Assembly (NCBI GenBank): GCA_947625365.1
Contig: CANQNZ010000021.1
Location: forward strand, 1 to 14,687
Length of the DNA stretch: 14,687 nucleotides
Origin: an uncultured Bacilli bacterium
GTDB taxonomy: Bacteria > Bacillota_I > Bacilli_A > RF39 > UBA660
Direction: 5' to 3'
Below the pieces are notes generated by a model. It did not search any database. It was not told where the DNA came from and saw only the letters and a list, made by a program, of their open reading frames with translations. The position numbers were made by a program, and so were the translations under genes. Of this stretch, positions 7,128 through 14,334 are shown piece by piece. Positions within the stretch are counted from its first letter, which is position 1. Each line of letters begins with the position of its first letter.

Positions 7128-9383
7128 ATGAAATTTAGAATATCGCCTAAAGATTTAGTCATATTTATAATTTTTTGTATATTTTTATTCTATCTTTGTG
7201 CGATAGCAGTACTTAATTTCTCCTCATTTGGAATGACGGGAACTTTTTATGGCTTAAATCCTATAGAGGCTTTTACTGCTAAGTATTTACCAATTACTTT
7301 AGTTATGTTTGCCATTGTCCTTATAATTATTTTTGCTAGTGTATCTTCATATATTTTCGATAAAGAAAAAGGTAGTGGCGTAGGACTTACAGTTAAGAAA
7401 AAAGATGAAAATGAGTATTCTCGTTTTGCTACCGAAAAAGAAATGAAAAATGCCTTTGGCGTTAAAAAGATATTTATAAATGAAGAAAAAACCGATGCTG
7501 CTGGAGTAGTTCTAATGATGAATAAAAAAGAATGGTATGTTGATAATAGTGAAAACCATACCTTAGTTGTTGGAGCTACTGCTTCTGGTAAAACCACAAG
7601 TGTAGTTGACCCTCTAGTTATGTCTTTAGCTAAAAAGGGTGAAAGTATGGTTTTAACTGACCCTAAAGGAGAAATCTATAAAAACCATGCAGCTATGCTT
7701 AAAGAAAAGGGATACAATGTTATTGTTTTAAATTTCCGTGACCCAGTAAAGGGTAGTTCATGGAACCCTTTAACTTTACCTTATCAGTTATATAAAGACG
7801 GGAATGTTGATAAAGCGACAGAACTTTTGGAAGACGTTGCAAATAATATTTTAAAAGAAAAAAATAGCAATGCTGACCCATTCTGGCAAAACTCTGCAGC
7901 AGACTATTTTTCTGGATGTGTTTTAGGTTTATTTGAAGATGGTAAAGAAGAAGAAATTAATATTAACTCTATTTATACAATGACAACCCAAGGAGAAGAA
8001 AGGTTTGCTACTTCTACTTATATAAAAGAATACTTTAATTTAAAAGGAGAAAATTCATCCCCTTACATCTTTGCTGCTAACGTTATTAATGCTCCTAAAG
8101 AAACGCAAGGTGGACAACTTTCTACCTTTAGACAAAAAATTCGTATTTTTGCCGCTCAGAAAAACTTAAGTGAAATGTTATCATTTACTGACTTTGACAT
8201 GCGCAATATTGGTAAAGAGAAATCGGCGGTATTTATTGTTATTCATGATGAAAAGACAACTTATCATGCTCTTGCTACAATTTTTATTAAACAACTATAC
8301 GAAACACTTATCGATGAAGCTTACAAACAAGCTAATGGTCGTTTGAAATATCGTACAAACTTTATTCTAGATGAGTTTGCCAATATGCCACCTTTGAAAG
8401 ACGTTACGAGTATGGTTACAGCGGCACGTAGTCGTGATATTCGCTTTACTTTTATTATTCAGAACTTTGCTCAATTAAATGATGTTTATGGTGAAAACGA
8501 TGCTCAAACTATTCGTTCTAACTGTGGTAATTTAATTTATTTATTAACAACTGAACTTAAAGCTTTAGAAGAAATTAGTAAATTATGTGGAGTTAAAAAA
8601 CCAAAAGATAAAGATAAAGCTCTTTCTGAAAAACCTTTGGTTACTGTAACTGATTTACAAAAAATGAAAATGAATGAAGTTATAATTTTAAAAGCGAGAA
8701 TGAATCCATTTAAAACTAAATTAGTTCCTTCTTATAATCAAGAAGGTATCAAAAAATACGAAAAATCAGAATTTTATACTCGACCTTTGAAGACTGTGCA
8801 AATATTTGATATAAAAGAGTTTGTTAAAGAAGAAAAGAAAAAGAAAATGGCCGAGGATATGGAAAAAAGAGGAGCTAATGGCTCAAATCCTATGCTAAAT
8901 AATGGAATGTTTGGAATGCCAGCACCTAATTTTGGTGGACCGATGGGCATGCCAAATATGGGACCTATGGGGCCAATGAATATGCCAAACATGGGTGGAC
9001 TTGCTGGTAAAACGCCAATGGATATTGACGCTATGATTAAAGATATTGATGCGCAAATAGCGAAAATAGAAAAAGAGGAAGAAGAAAAAAGAAAAGAAAT
9101 TGAAAAACTTAAAAAACAAGAAATTAAAACTTCCGATTTACCAAAATTAGAAGCATTGCAACAACCAGATATAATCGAAAAGCCAAAACCAAAGGCACCA
9201 AAAATGGAAATTCCGGCCTTTAATTTAAAAGACCTTAATGAAGAAATGCCTAAACCTGTTGTTGAAAAAACACCAGATGTTCATTCAAAACCAAATATAA
9301 AAGTAGATAATGATAGTGTAATCGTTGATGAACACGTTGTATCAGATGATGAATTTTTTGATGATTTCTTTGGAGAAGATTAA
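7128..9383 (+). CDS. virD4: VirD4/TraG-type type IV coupling protein
   Basis: This is a coupling ATPase that brings substrates to the type IV channel. Two membrane helices (about 10-30 and 53-76) are followed by the P-loop domain. Walker A is GATASGKTT at 149-157 (Lys155), with MVLTDPKGE near 174-182. Walker B is ILDEFAN at 413-419 (Asp415, Glu416), followed by PPLKDVTSMVTAARSRDI and the IIQNFAQL segment near 443-450, all typical of TraG/VirD4. From about 565 the protein leaves the family core: a charged segment, a Met/Gly/Pro-rich stretch (about 589-625), a charged coiled coil (about 634-668), a Pro/Lys linker, and a very acidic Phe-containing end (SDDEFFDDFFGED). The 751-residue length exceeds a plain core because of this tail. 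The tail may dock substrates or partners (inference). The start is fixed by AAGGAG 8 bases upstream. Confidence 0.93.
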   Translation: MKFRISPKDLVIFIIFCIFLFYLCAIAVLNFSSFGMTGTFYGLNPIEAFTAKYLPITLVMFAIVLIIIFASVSSYIFDKEKGSGVGLTVKKKDENEYSRFATEKEMKNAFGVKKIFINEEKTDAAGVVLMMNKKEWYVDNSENHTLVVGATASGKTTSVVDPLVMSLAKKGESMVLTDPKGEIYKNHAAMLKEKGYNVIVLNFRDPVKGSSWNPLTLPYQLYKDGNVDKATELLEDVANNILKEKNSNADPFWQNSAADYFSGCVLGLFEDGKEEEININSIYTMTTQGEERFATSTYIKEYFNLKGENSSPYIFAANVINAPKETQGGQLSTFRQKIRIFAAQKNLSEMLSFTDFDMRNIGKEKSAVFIVIHDEKTTYHALATIFIKQLYETLIDEAYKQANGRLKYRTNFILDEFANMPPLKDVTSMVTAARSRDIRFTFIIQNFAQLNDVYGENDAQTIRSNCGNLIYLLTTELKALEEISKLCGVKKPKDKDKALSEKPLVTVTDLQKMKMNEVIILKARMNPFKTKLVPSYNQEGIKKYEKSEFYTRPLKTVQIFDIKEFVKEEKKKKMAEDMEKRGANGSNPMLNNGMFGMPAPNFGGPMGMPNMGPMGPMNMPNMGGLAGKTPMDIDAMIKDIDAQIAKIEKEEEEKRKEIEKLKKQEIKTSDLPKLEALQQPDIIEKPKPKAPKMEIPAFNLKDLNEEMPKPVVEKTPDVHSKPNIKVDNDSVIVDEHVVSDDEFFDDFFGED

Positions 9384-9424
9384 TAAAAAATTGGTGTTTC
9401 TAAATTCTTATTTATGAAAAATAT

Positions 9425-9449
9425 AGGTAATTTATTACCTTGTTTTTTT
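9425..9449 (+). terminator. Intrinsic terminator of the type IV cluster
   Basis: AGGTAA and TTACCT form a 6-bp stem with loop TTTA, followed by TG and seven Ts. It lies 41 bases after the coupling-protein stop and immediately before the next promoter, so it marks the end of the cluster transcript. The stem is short and AT-rich, so strength may be modest. Confidence 0.7.
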
Positions 9450-9450
9450 G

Positions 9451-9479
9451 TTGACTAAAATTTTAAGTAGTGTAATAAT
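9451..9479 (+). promoter_or_regulatory. Promoter of the 71-residue protein gene
   Basis: TTGACT at 9451-9456 is a near-consensus -35. After a 17-base spacer comes AATAAT at 9474-9479, preceded by TG at 9471-9472, which gives an extended -10. Initiation is expected near 9486. The promoter follows directly on the terminator, so this gene is transcribed independently of the type IV cluster. Confidence 0.7.
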
Positions 9480-9528
9480 ATAATTACATTTGTAAATATA
9501 ATGACTTCTTATATGAAAGGATGATTTT

Positions 9529-9744
9529 ATGAACAAAGAAAGATATATTGAATCACAAAATGATTGTGCAAAACTTTTAGGCCAATCTATAACCGAATAT
9601 AATAAAAGTTTAAAAAAAGTGAAATGTTCAAATTTTGAAAAATCATCTTCTAAAGAGAAAAAAGTAAAAAAAATTTTAATGAAATTAGGATTAACAGATA
9701 AAGATTTAAAAAGTGTTAGCAAGATAAAAATATGTAATAATTAA
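9529..9744 (+). CDS. Small basic hypothetical protein (71 aa)
   Basis: I do not recognise this gene with certainty. The product is soluble, rich in Lys and Ser, with no signal peptide or membrane helix. It begins MNKERYIESQNDCAKLLGQS, with a helical CAKLLGQSITEYNKSLKK segment. A lysine-rich middle and a short second helix around KKILMKLGLTDKDLKSV follow. This two-helix pattern resembles small uncharacterised proteins I recall from phage-like and accessory regions of Firmicutes, but I cannot confirm a family. Support for being real comes from its own extended -10 promoter, AAAGGA 7 bases before the ATG, and a terminator 31 bases after the stop. It sits at the edge of the type IV cluster, so it could be accessory to it or unrelated. 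Confidence 0.68.
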   Translation: MNKERYIESQNDCAKLLGQSITEYNKSLKKVKCSNFEKSSSKEKKVKKILMKLGLTDKDLKSVSKIKICNN

Positions 9745-9775
9745 AATTAAGTATCAACTGAAGTAAATAATTAAT

Positions 9776-9806
9776 AAAAATCTAAACTTTTAGATTTTTA
9801 TTTTTT
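9776..9806 (+). terminator. Intrinsic terminator after the 71-residue gene
   Basis: AAAAATCTAA and TTAGATTTTT form a perfect 10-bp stem around loop ACTT, followed by ATTTTTT. The stem is AT-rich, with a T-rich tract on both strands. Confidence 0.82.
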
Positions 9807-9813
9807 GGCCATA

Positions 9814-9819
9814 TATAAT
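9814..9819 (+). promoter_or_regulatory. Candidate -10 element for the rhodanese-like gene
   Basis: TATAAT at 9814-9819 would start transcription near 9826 and leave a leader of about 37 bases containing the ribosome binding site. The -35 region overlaps the preceding terminator and matches poorly (TTAGAT). A second TATAAT at 9847-9852 would give a transcript starting only a few bases before the ATG at 9863, so it is the less likely choice. Confidence 0.4.
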
Positions 9820-9862
9820 TACTTTAAAACTATTCCTATCATAAATTATAATGGTGATTAAT

Positions 9863-10105
9863 ATGACATATCGTGATTTTCCTAATGATGGGATTATTAT
9901 TGATTTAGAAGATATTGTTACTTATCAAACTTATCATTTACCCAATAGTCAAAATATTCCTTATGACCAATTAATGTTTAATTATAAAAATTATTTATCT
10001 AAAGATAAAAAATATTATCTTTACTGCTTAAAGGGTAGAAAAAGTAAAAAGGCTACCGAAATATTAAAATACTATGGTTATAATGTAGAACAAATTACAA
10101 AATAA
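9863..10105 (+). CDS. Minimal rhodanese-like domain protein
   Basis: The 80-residue protein is a compact rhodanese-like domain, about the size of the single-domain PspE/GlpE class minus some termini. Residues 25-33 (HLPNSQNIP) match the family HIPGAxNIP segment. YCLKGRKS at 54-61 gives the active-site loop with Cys55, the residue that would carry a persulfide, and Arg59 and Ser61 as loop residues. Asp14 in IIIDLED fits the first strand, although the family DxR has become DLE. It would transfer sulfur in the cytoplasm or sense reactive sulfur; the partner is unknown. I chose the ATG at 9863 because GGTG at 9853-9856 is 6 bases upstream. An in-frame ATG at 9851 would overlap that site. It stands alone between two terminators. 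Confidence 0.8.
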   Translation: MTYRDFPNDGIIIDLEDIVTYQTYHLPNSQNIPYDQLMFNYKNYLSKDKKYYLYCLKGRKSKKATEILKYYGYNVEQITK

Positions 10106-10134
10106 AACACCAGCAAAATCCGGTGTTTTATTTT
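10101..10134. terminator. Intrinsic terminator overlapping the rhodanese-like stop codon
   Basis: AATAAAACACC pairs perfectly with GGTGTTTTATT (11 bp) around a 10-base loop, then TT. The TAA stop at 10103-10105 lies in the left arm. T tracts on both strands make it usable in either direction. Confidence 0.85.
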
Positions 10135-10191
10135 GAAAATAAGTATGATTAAAACAATTATGAGAAGAATATTATTAAAGAAGGTGATTTA

Positions 10192-11439
10192 ATGGAATAT
10201 CAAACATATAACTTTAATTCATTTAATTTATATACCATAAAAACAAATAAATTTAAAAATTGCCATTTAGAAGTAGTATTTAGAGAAAAACTAACTAAAG
10301 AAAAAATTATACCGCGCAAATTTTTAATTGAATTACTTAGTTATTCTACTCAAAAATTTAATACTCAAAGAAAATTGAACATTTATTTAGAAGAACTTTA
10401 TAATGCCAATCTTTATGCAGTAACATCTAGAGTAGGGAAATGTTTATTAACTAATTTTTGTTTAGATTTTTTAAATCCTAAATATTGTGAAGAAGGTTAT
10501 TTAGAAAAAATTTTAAATTTAATCACTGAAGTAATTTTTGCCCCTAATGATTATTCTAATGAGAGTTTTCAAACTATAAAAAATAATATTTTAGATGAAG
10601 TAAAAATTAGCATGGAAAATCCTAGAACTTTAGCTTATCGTAATTTATTTAAGATTATGGATGAAAATGCTGATTTAGCCTATGATATGATTGGTACAAA
10701 AGAAGAAATTGAATGTATTACTAAGGAAGATATTCAAAAAGATTATAAAAGATTATTTGAGGAAGCTTATTGTGATATTTACTTAATTGGTGATTTAGAT
10801 ATGGATAAAATGAAAGAGTATTTTGAAAATAATTTTATCTTTCGCACTATTAAAAATTATGATTTAGAAATTTTTAGTTCTGGTAAAACCCGTAGTAAAA
10901 TTAAAGTGAAAAAAGAAAATGCTGATATTAAACAAGCTAATTTATTAATAGGCTGTAATATTGATAATCCTGATGTTGAGCAAAAAGATATTATAGGATA
11001 TTTATATAATTATATACTAGGAGGATCTTCATTAAATACAAAACTAGCTAAATATTTAAGACAAGATAATTCTTTATGTTATACGGCAAATAGTATTTAT
11101 CAAAAATATGATAGTGTCATTATTTTATATGCCGGTATTGATAAAAAAAATTATAATAAAGCTGTCACTTTAATGAAAAAAGCATTAAAAGAAATTAGCA
11201 ATAAAATAACGCCAGAAGAATTAGAAAATGCCAAAAAAGGTATAATTACATCTTTAAACATGATATATGATAATCCTTCTACAATTATTAATAATTACTT
11301 ATTTTTAAATATTGCTAATTTGCAAACTGTAGAGGAAAGAATAAAGAATGTAAAAAAAGTAACTGTTGATGATATCAAAAAGTTTGCTAAAAAAGTTAAG
11401 ATAAATACTATCTATTTATTAAGTGGGGTGGAAAAGTGA
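10192..11439 (+). CDS. ymfF: M16 family protein lacking the zinc motif (YmfF-like)
   Basis: This 415-residue M16-fold protein is the presumed non-catalytic partner of the next gene. At the place where active M16 enzymes carry HXXEH it has FLIELLSYS (44-52), so zinc chemistry is lost. The second half keeps the family signature ILGGSSLNTKLAKYLR (275-290) followed by LCYTANS, the Arg/Tyr region that in two-chain M16 peptidases lines the substrate chamber. Two-gene M16 pairs of this sort (ymfF-ymfH in Bacillus) are linked in current annotation to modification of elongation factor P; the direct role is unsettled. The ATG is preceded by a strong AGAAGGTGATTT site (10179-10190). The stop overlaps the start of the next gene (GTGA). 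Promoter elements upstream are weak (TATGAT at 10144-10149 without a clear -35). Confidence 0.82.
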   Translation: MEYQTYNFNSFNLYTIKTNKFKNCHLEVVFREKLTKEKIIPRKFLIELLSYSTQKFNTQRKLNIYLEELYNANLYAVTSRVGKCLLTNFCLDFLNPKYCEEGYLEKILNLITEVIFAPNDYSNESFQTIKNNILDEVKISMENPRTLAYRNLFKIMDENADLAYDMIGTKEEIECITKEDIQKDYKRLFEEAYCDIYLIGDLDMDKMKEYFENNFIFRTIKNYDLEIFSSGKTRSKIKVKKENADIKQANLLIGCNIDNPDVEQKDIIGYLYNYILGGSSLNTKLAKYLRQDNSLCYTANSIYQKYDSVIILYAGIDKKNYNKAVTLMKKALKEISNKITPEELENAKKGIITSLNMIYDNPSTIINNYLFLNIANLQTVEERIKNVKKVTVDDIKKFAKKVKINTIYLLSGVEK

Positions 11440-12725
11440 AGAAAGTAAATATTGAAGGAATTGAGGAAGTAATTTATTATGATGAAACAGATTGTGGTAT
11501 GCCCATTATTATGTGGGTAAATGAAAAAGTAAAAAATTTTTATATGACTTTAAATGTTAAATATGGCAGTATTCATACTGAATTTAAATTAAAAAATTCT
11601 AAAAACTTTATTAAAGTACCTAATGGAATAGCTCATTTTTTAGAACATATGATGTTTTATATGCCTAATAAGAAGACTGCACATGAATATTTTAATAAAT
11701 TAGGTTCTTCTATCAATGCTTGTACAACTAATGATTTTACTTTTTATGAAGTGTTTGGCTCTAATAATTTTCGTGAAAATTTAAACTATTTATTAGACTA
11801 TGTACATACTCCGTACTTTTCCAAAGAAAATATTAAAGCCGAAAGAGAAATTATTACCGAAGAAATAAAAATGTATCAAGATGAACCTAATGCCAGTTTA
11901 ATATTTAAAACTAATGAAGTAATATGGCATAAAAATAAACGAAAAAACTTGATAAGTGGTACAGTTGAAACTATTAAGAAAATAAATCAAGAAAATTTAA
12001 ATGTTGTTTATAATAATTTCTATCATCCCTCTAATATGTTTATAATTATTACAGGGAATTTTAATCCAAGCCAGGCAGTGGCTATCATTAAAGAAAATGA
12101 GCGAAAAAAGGAATTTGGTAATTATGATAAACCGCAGTTTAAAAGTGAAAAAGAACCTAATAAAGTGGTTTGTAAATATTATGAAGAAACAAGAAATATT
12201 CTAATTCCTAAAGTAAAAGTAACGGTTAAAGTACCTTTAACTAATTTTAAAGAATACCGTAAAGATGAATTAAAATTATACTTATCACTTATTTTAAAAA
12301 ATACTTTTGGAATTACTAGTGTTGCTCATGAAACTCTGGTAAATAATAATTTGTTAACCAAACCTTTTCGATTTACAGCGAATATTTGGGAAAATCATTT
12401 TACTTTAACTGTAACTGCTGATACTAATTATCCTGAAGAAGTTATTAAACAGATAAGTAAATATTTAGAAAACATTGATATTTCTTGTGAAGATTTAAAT
12501 CGTCATAAAAAGGTATTAATATCTTCTTTTATAATGACTTATGATGATATAGAAGAAGTAAATACTTTAATTCAAGATAATATTATAGCTGATAATATGA
12601 TAACTTGTGATACTTTAAAAGTTATAAAATCTTTAAATATAGAAACTTTAAATAAGATAATAAAAAAAATAAATATGACTCATAAAGCAATAGTTCTTTT
12701 TAAACCTGAAAGTCCAAAATACTAG
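11436..12725 (+). CDS. ymfH: M16 zinc metallopeptidase (YmfH-like)
   Basis: This is the catalytic partner of the upstream M16 protein, 429 residues and probably cytoplasmic. The inverted zinc motif HFLEH is at 67-71 (zinc ligands His67 and His71, catalytic base Glu70). A further Glu in ITEEIKMYQDEP (Glu143 preferred) is the third ligand, about 72 residues later, as usual in the family. NDFTFYEVFG near 99-108 is the adjacent conserved strand. Translation begins at GTG, which overlaps the TGA of ymfF (GTGA at 11436-11439); GGGGTGG ending at 11431 is the ribosome binding site. Coupled translation fits an obligate heterodimer in which this subunit gives the metal site and YmfF the Arg/Tyr half. 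The substrate is unknown. Confidence 0.87.
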   Translation: MKKVNIEGIEEVIYYDETDCGMPIIMWVNEKVKNFYMTLNVKYGSIHTEFKLKNSKNFIKVPNGIAHFLEHMMFYMPNKKTAHEYFNKLGSSINACTTNDFTFYEVFGSNNFRENLNYLLDYVHTPYFSKENIKAEREIITEEIKMYQDEPNASLIFKTNEVIWHKNKRKNLISGTVETIKKINQENLNVVYNNFYHPSNMFIIITGNFNPSQAVAIIKENERKKEFGNYDKPQFKSEKEPNKVVCKYYEETRNILIPKVKVTVKVPLTNFKEYRKDELKLYLSLILKNTFGITSVAHETLVNNNLLTKPFRFTANIWENHFTLTVTADTNYPEEVIKQISKYLENIDISCEDLNRHKKVLISSFIMTYDDIEEVNTLIQDNIIADNMITCDTLKVIKSLNIETLNKIIKKINMTHKAIVLFKPESPKY

Positions 12726-12745
12726 TAACAGTACTAGTATTTTTT
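12716..12745 (+). terminator. Intrinsic terminator of the M16 pair
   Basis: AAAATACTAGTA pairs perfectly with TACTAGTATTTT (12 bp) around loop ACAG, with further Ts. The stop codon TAG at 12723-12725 is inside the left arm, so the hairpin begins within the coding end of ymfH. Confidence 0.88.
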
Positions 12746-12779
12746 GTAATTATAACTATTCTTTTTAAATTTAATCAAT

Positions 12780-12785
12780 TATAAT
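12780..12785 (+). promoter_or_regulatory. Candidate -10 element for the nucleotidyltransferase gene
   Basis: A perfect TATAAT stands 18 bases before the ATG at 12804. The -35 region is AT-rich without a recognisable TTGACA. Initiation near 12792 would leave a very short leader that begins at or just inside the ribosome binding site AGAGGTGAT (12792-12800), so either the start point or this assignment is uncertain. Confidence 0.4.
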
Positions 12786-12803
12786 AAGATTAGAGGTGAT
12801 GAT

Positions 12804-13721
12804 ATGCAAGATATGACTCTTGTAATACTAGCGGCAGGAATGGGTAGTCGTTTCGGCGGTCTAAAACAAATTGAACCAGTAGGACCAAATGGAGAATTTT
12901 TAATCGATTACTCTATTTACGATGCTATTAAAGCGGGTTTTAATAAAATAGTATTTATTATAAAACCAGAAAATTTAGAAATATTTAAAGAAACTATTGG
13001 AAAAAGAATAGAAAATAAAATAAAAGTAGAATATGCTTTTCAAGATATAAAGAAGTTACAGAAAATTTACAATATACCTAAAGATAGAGTTAAACCTTTA
13101 GGAACGACGCAGGCTCTTTTAGCGGCGGAAGAATATGTTCACGAACCCTTTGTGATTATTAATGCCGATGACTTTTATGGCTGTGAAGCTTATCAAGATG
13201 CCGTTAATTTTTTTAAAAATACTAATTATCAAAAATATGGAAATATACTATATAAAATAGCTAATACTTTAACAGAAAATGGTAAAGTTAAAAGAGGAAT
13301 ATGTCAAGTTGAAAACAATAAATTAGTTAAAGCAACCGAAAGTAGTGTAGAAAGAGTAAATGGTAAGATTATTGCTACACCCTTAAATAATGAGCCTAGT
13401 TTTACATTACCAGATGATGCGCCAACTTCTATGAATATGCTTGCTTTATTACCAGATATTTTTCCTCTGCTTGAGCAACTGTTTAATCGCTTTATGAAGG
13501 AAAATGCTGATAATTTAGATAGTTGTGAAGCTTTAATTTTAGAAGATTTATTTAAATTAGTTAAAGAAGGGGCAATTGAAATAAATACGGTATTAACTTC
13601 ATCAATTTGGTTTGGTGTGACATATAAAGAAGATAAAGAGCAAGTAATTGCTAAAATAAAAAAAGAAATAGCTAAGGGAGTTTATCCTCAGAATTTATGG
13701 GAAAAGAAAAAATCGTTTTAA
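12804..13721 (+). CDS. Nucleotidyltransferase family protein (NTP transferase fold)
   Basis: The 305-residue protein belongs to the sugar-phosphate or similar nucleotidyltransferases, which join an NMP from an NTP to a phosphorylated substrate. The N-terminal signature LAAGMGSRFGGLKQ (9-22) is the NTP-binding loop with Arg16 and Lys21. VGPNGEFLIDYSIYDAIKAG (26-45) follows, and NADDFYG near 120-126 gives the metal-binding Asp pair. The start is set by GAGGTG at 12793-12798, 5 bases before the ATG. It is a single-gene unit between its own upstream terminator and a convergent rpsD. No glycosyl or choline genes are next to it, so the substrate cannot be named. Length is typical of a catalytic domain with a short C-terminal extension and no left-handed beta-helix acetyltransferase domain. 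Confidence 0.85.
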   Translation: MQDMTLVILAAGMGSRFGGLKQIEPVGPNGEFLIDYSIYDAIKAGFNKIVFIIKPENLEIFKETIGKRIENKIKVEYAFQDIKKLQKIYNIPKDRVKPLGTTQALLAAEEYVHEPFVIINADDFYGCEAYQDAVNFFKNTNYQKYGNILYKIANTLTENGKVKRGICQVENNKLVKATESSVERVNGKIIATPLNNEPSFTLPDDAPTSMNMLALLPDIFPLLEQLFNRFMKENADNLDSCEALILEDLFKLVKEGAIEINTVLTSSIWFGVTYKEDKEQVIAKIKKEIAKGVYPQNLWEKKKSF

Positions 13722-13733
13722 TAAACGATTTTT
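13708..13733. terminator. Bidirectional terminator between the nucleotidyltransferase gene and rpsD
   Basis: AAAAATCGTTT and AAACGATTTTT form a perfect 11-bp stem around loop TAAT, with T tracts on both strands. The stop of the + strand gene (13719-13721) lies in the loop and the stop of rpsD (13732-13734 on the - strand) overlaps the right arm. The convergent reading frames are separated by only 10 bases. Confidence 0.9.
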
Positions 13734-14334
13734 ATCTATTGTAGAACTCAACGATAAGTGATTCATTAATTTCTTGATTAAGTTCACTTCTATCAGGTAA
13801 ACGTAATAATTTACCAGAAAGTTTATTAGCATCAAATTCAACATATGCTGGGCGATTTAAAGTAGCTTCAACAGCTTCTTTAATAGCCTTATGGTCTAAA
13901 GAAGTTTCTTTAACAGCGATTACATCGCCAACTTTAACTTGATAAGAAGGAATATCAACCTTTTTACCATTAACAGTTATATGACCATGATTAACAACTT
14001 GTCTTGCTCCACGTCTTGTTTTAGCAAGTCCTAAACGATAAACAACATTATCAAGACGACTTTCTAAAAGTTTTAAGAAATTTTCTCCAGCTACACCTGG
14101 CATTTTTGTCGCTTTTTCAAATAGTTTATGGAATTGTTTTTCATTTAAACCATACATAAAACGTACTTTTTGTTTTTCTTGCATCTGAATACCATATTCA
14201 CTTATTTTCTTACGACGAGAATTACCATGAATACCAGGAGCATAAGGACGTTTAGCTAATTCTTTACCATTTTCTAAAGTTGAAAAACCAAGACGACGAG
14301 ATTTTTTGTATACAGGACCTGTATATCTTGCCAT
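13732..14334 (-). CDS. rpsD: 30S ribosomal protein S4
   Basis: S4 binds 16S rRNA early in 30S assembly, helps decoding accuracy and in many bacteria represses its own mRNA. The 200-residue length is normal. The start MARYTGPVYKKSRRLGFS is the characteristic N-terminus. The S4 RNA-binding domain covers about residues 92-152, with SRLDNVVYRLG, TRRGARQVVNHGHITVNG and VKVGD. The protein has no cysteine, so it is the zinc-free form. AAAGGAG lies 9 bases before the ATG (minus strand). The gene stands alone on this strand, with its own consensus promoter and a long leader that looks regulated. Confidence 0.98.
   Translation of the reverse strand: MARYTGPVYKKSRRLGFSTLENGKELAKRPYAPGIHGNSRRKKISEYGIQMQEKQKVRFMYGLNEKQFHKLFEKATKMPGVAGENFLKLLESRLDNVVYRLGLAKTRRGARQVVNHGHITVNGKKVDIPSYQVKVGDVIAVKETSLDHKAIKEAVEATLNRPAYVEFDANKLSGKLLRLPDRSELNQEINESLIVEFYNR

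Noticed and set aside
8774..9119. Two minus-strand open frames of 72 and 74 codons opposite the Met/Gly/Pro-rich part of the coupling protein
   Set aside because: Their low-complexity composition (Ile/Pro/Gly and Phe runs) is the antisense of the ATG/GGA/CCA-rich coding strand, they overlap each other in different frames, and no ribosome binding site is seen.
9435..9722. Minus-strand open frame of 95 codons opposite the 71-residue gene
   Set aside because: It is rich in Phe from the antisense of Lys codons, runs through the + strand terminator and promoter, and lacks a convincing start site. The + strand gene has full expression signals.
9851..9863. ATG at 9851 as start of the rhodanese-like protein
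   Set aside because: It overlaps the TATAAT and the GGTG that best serves the ATG at 9863, and adds only four non-conserved residues.
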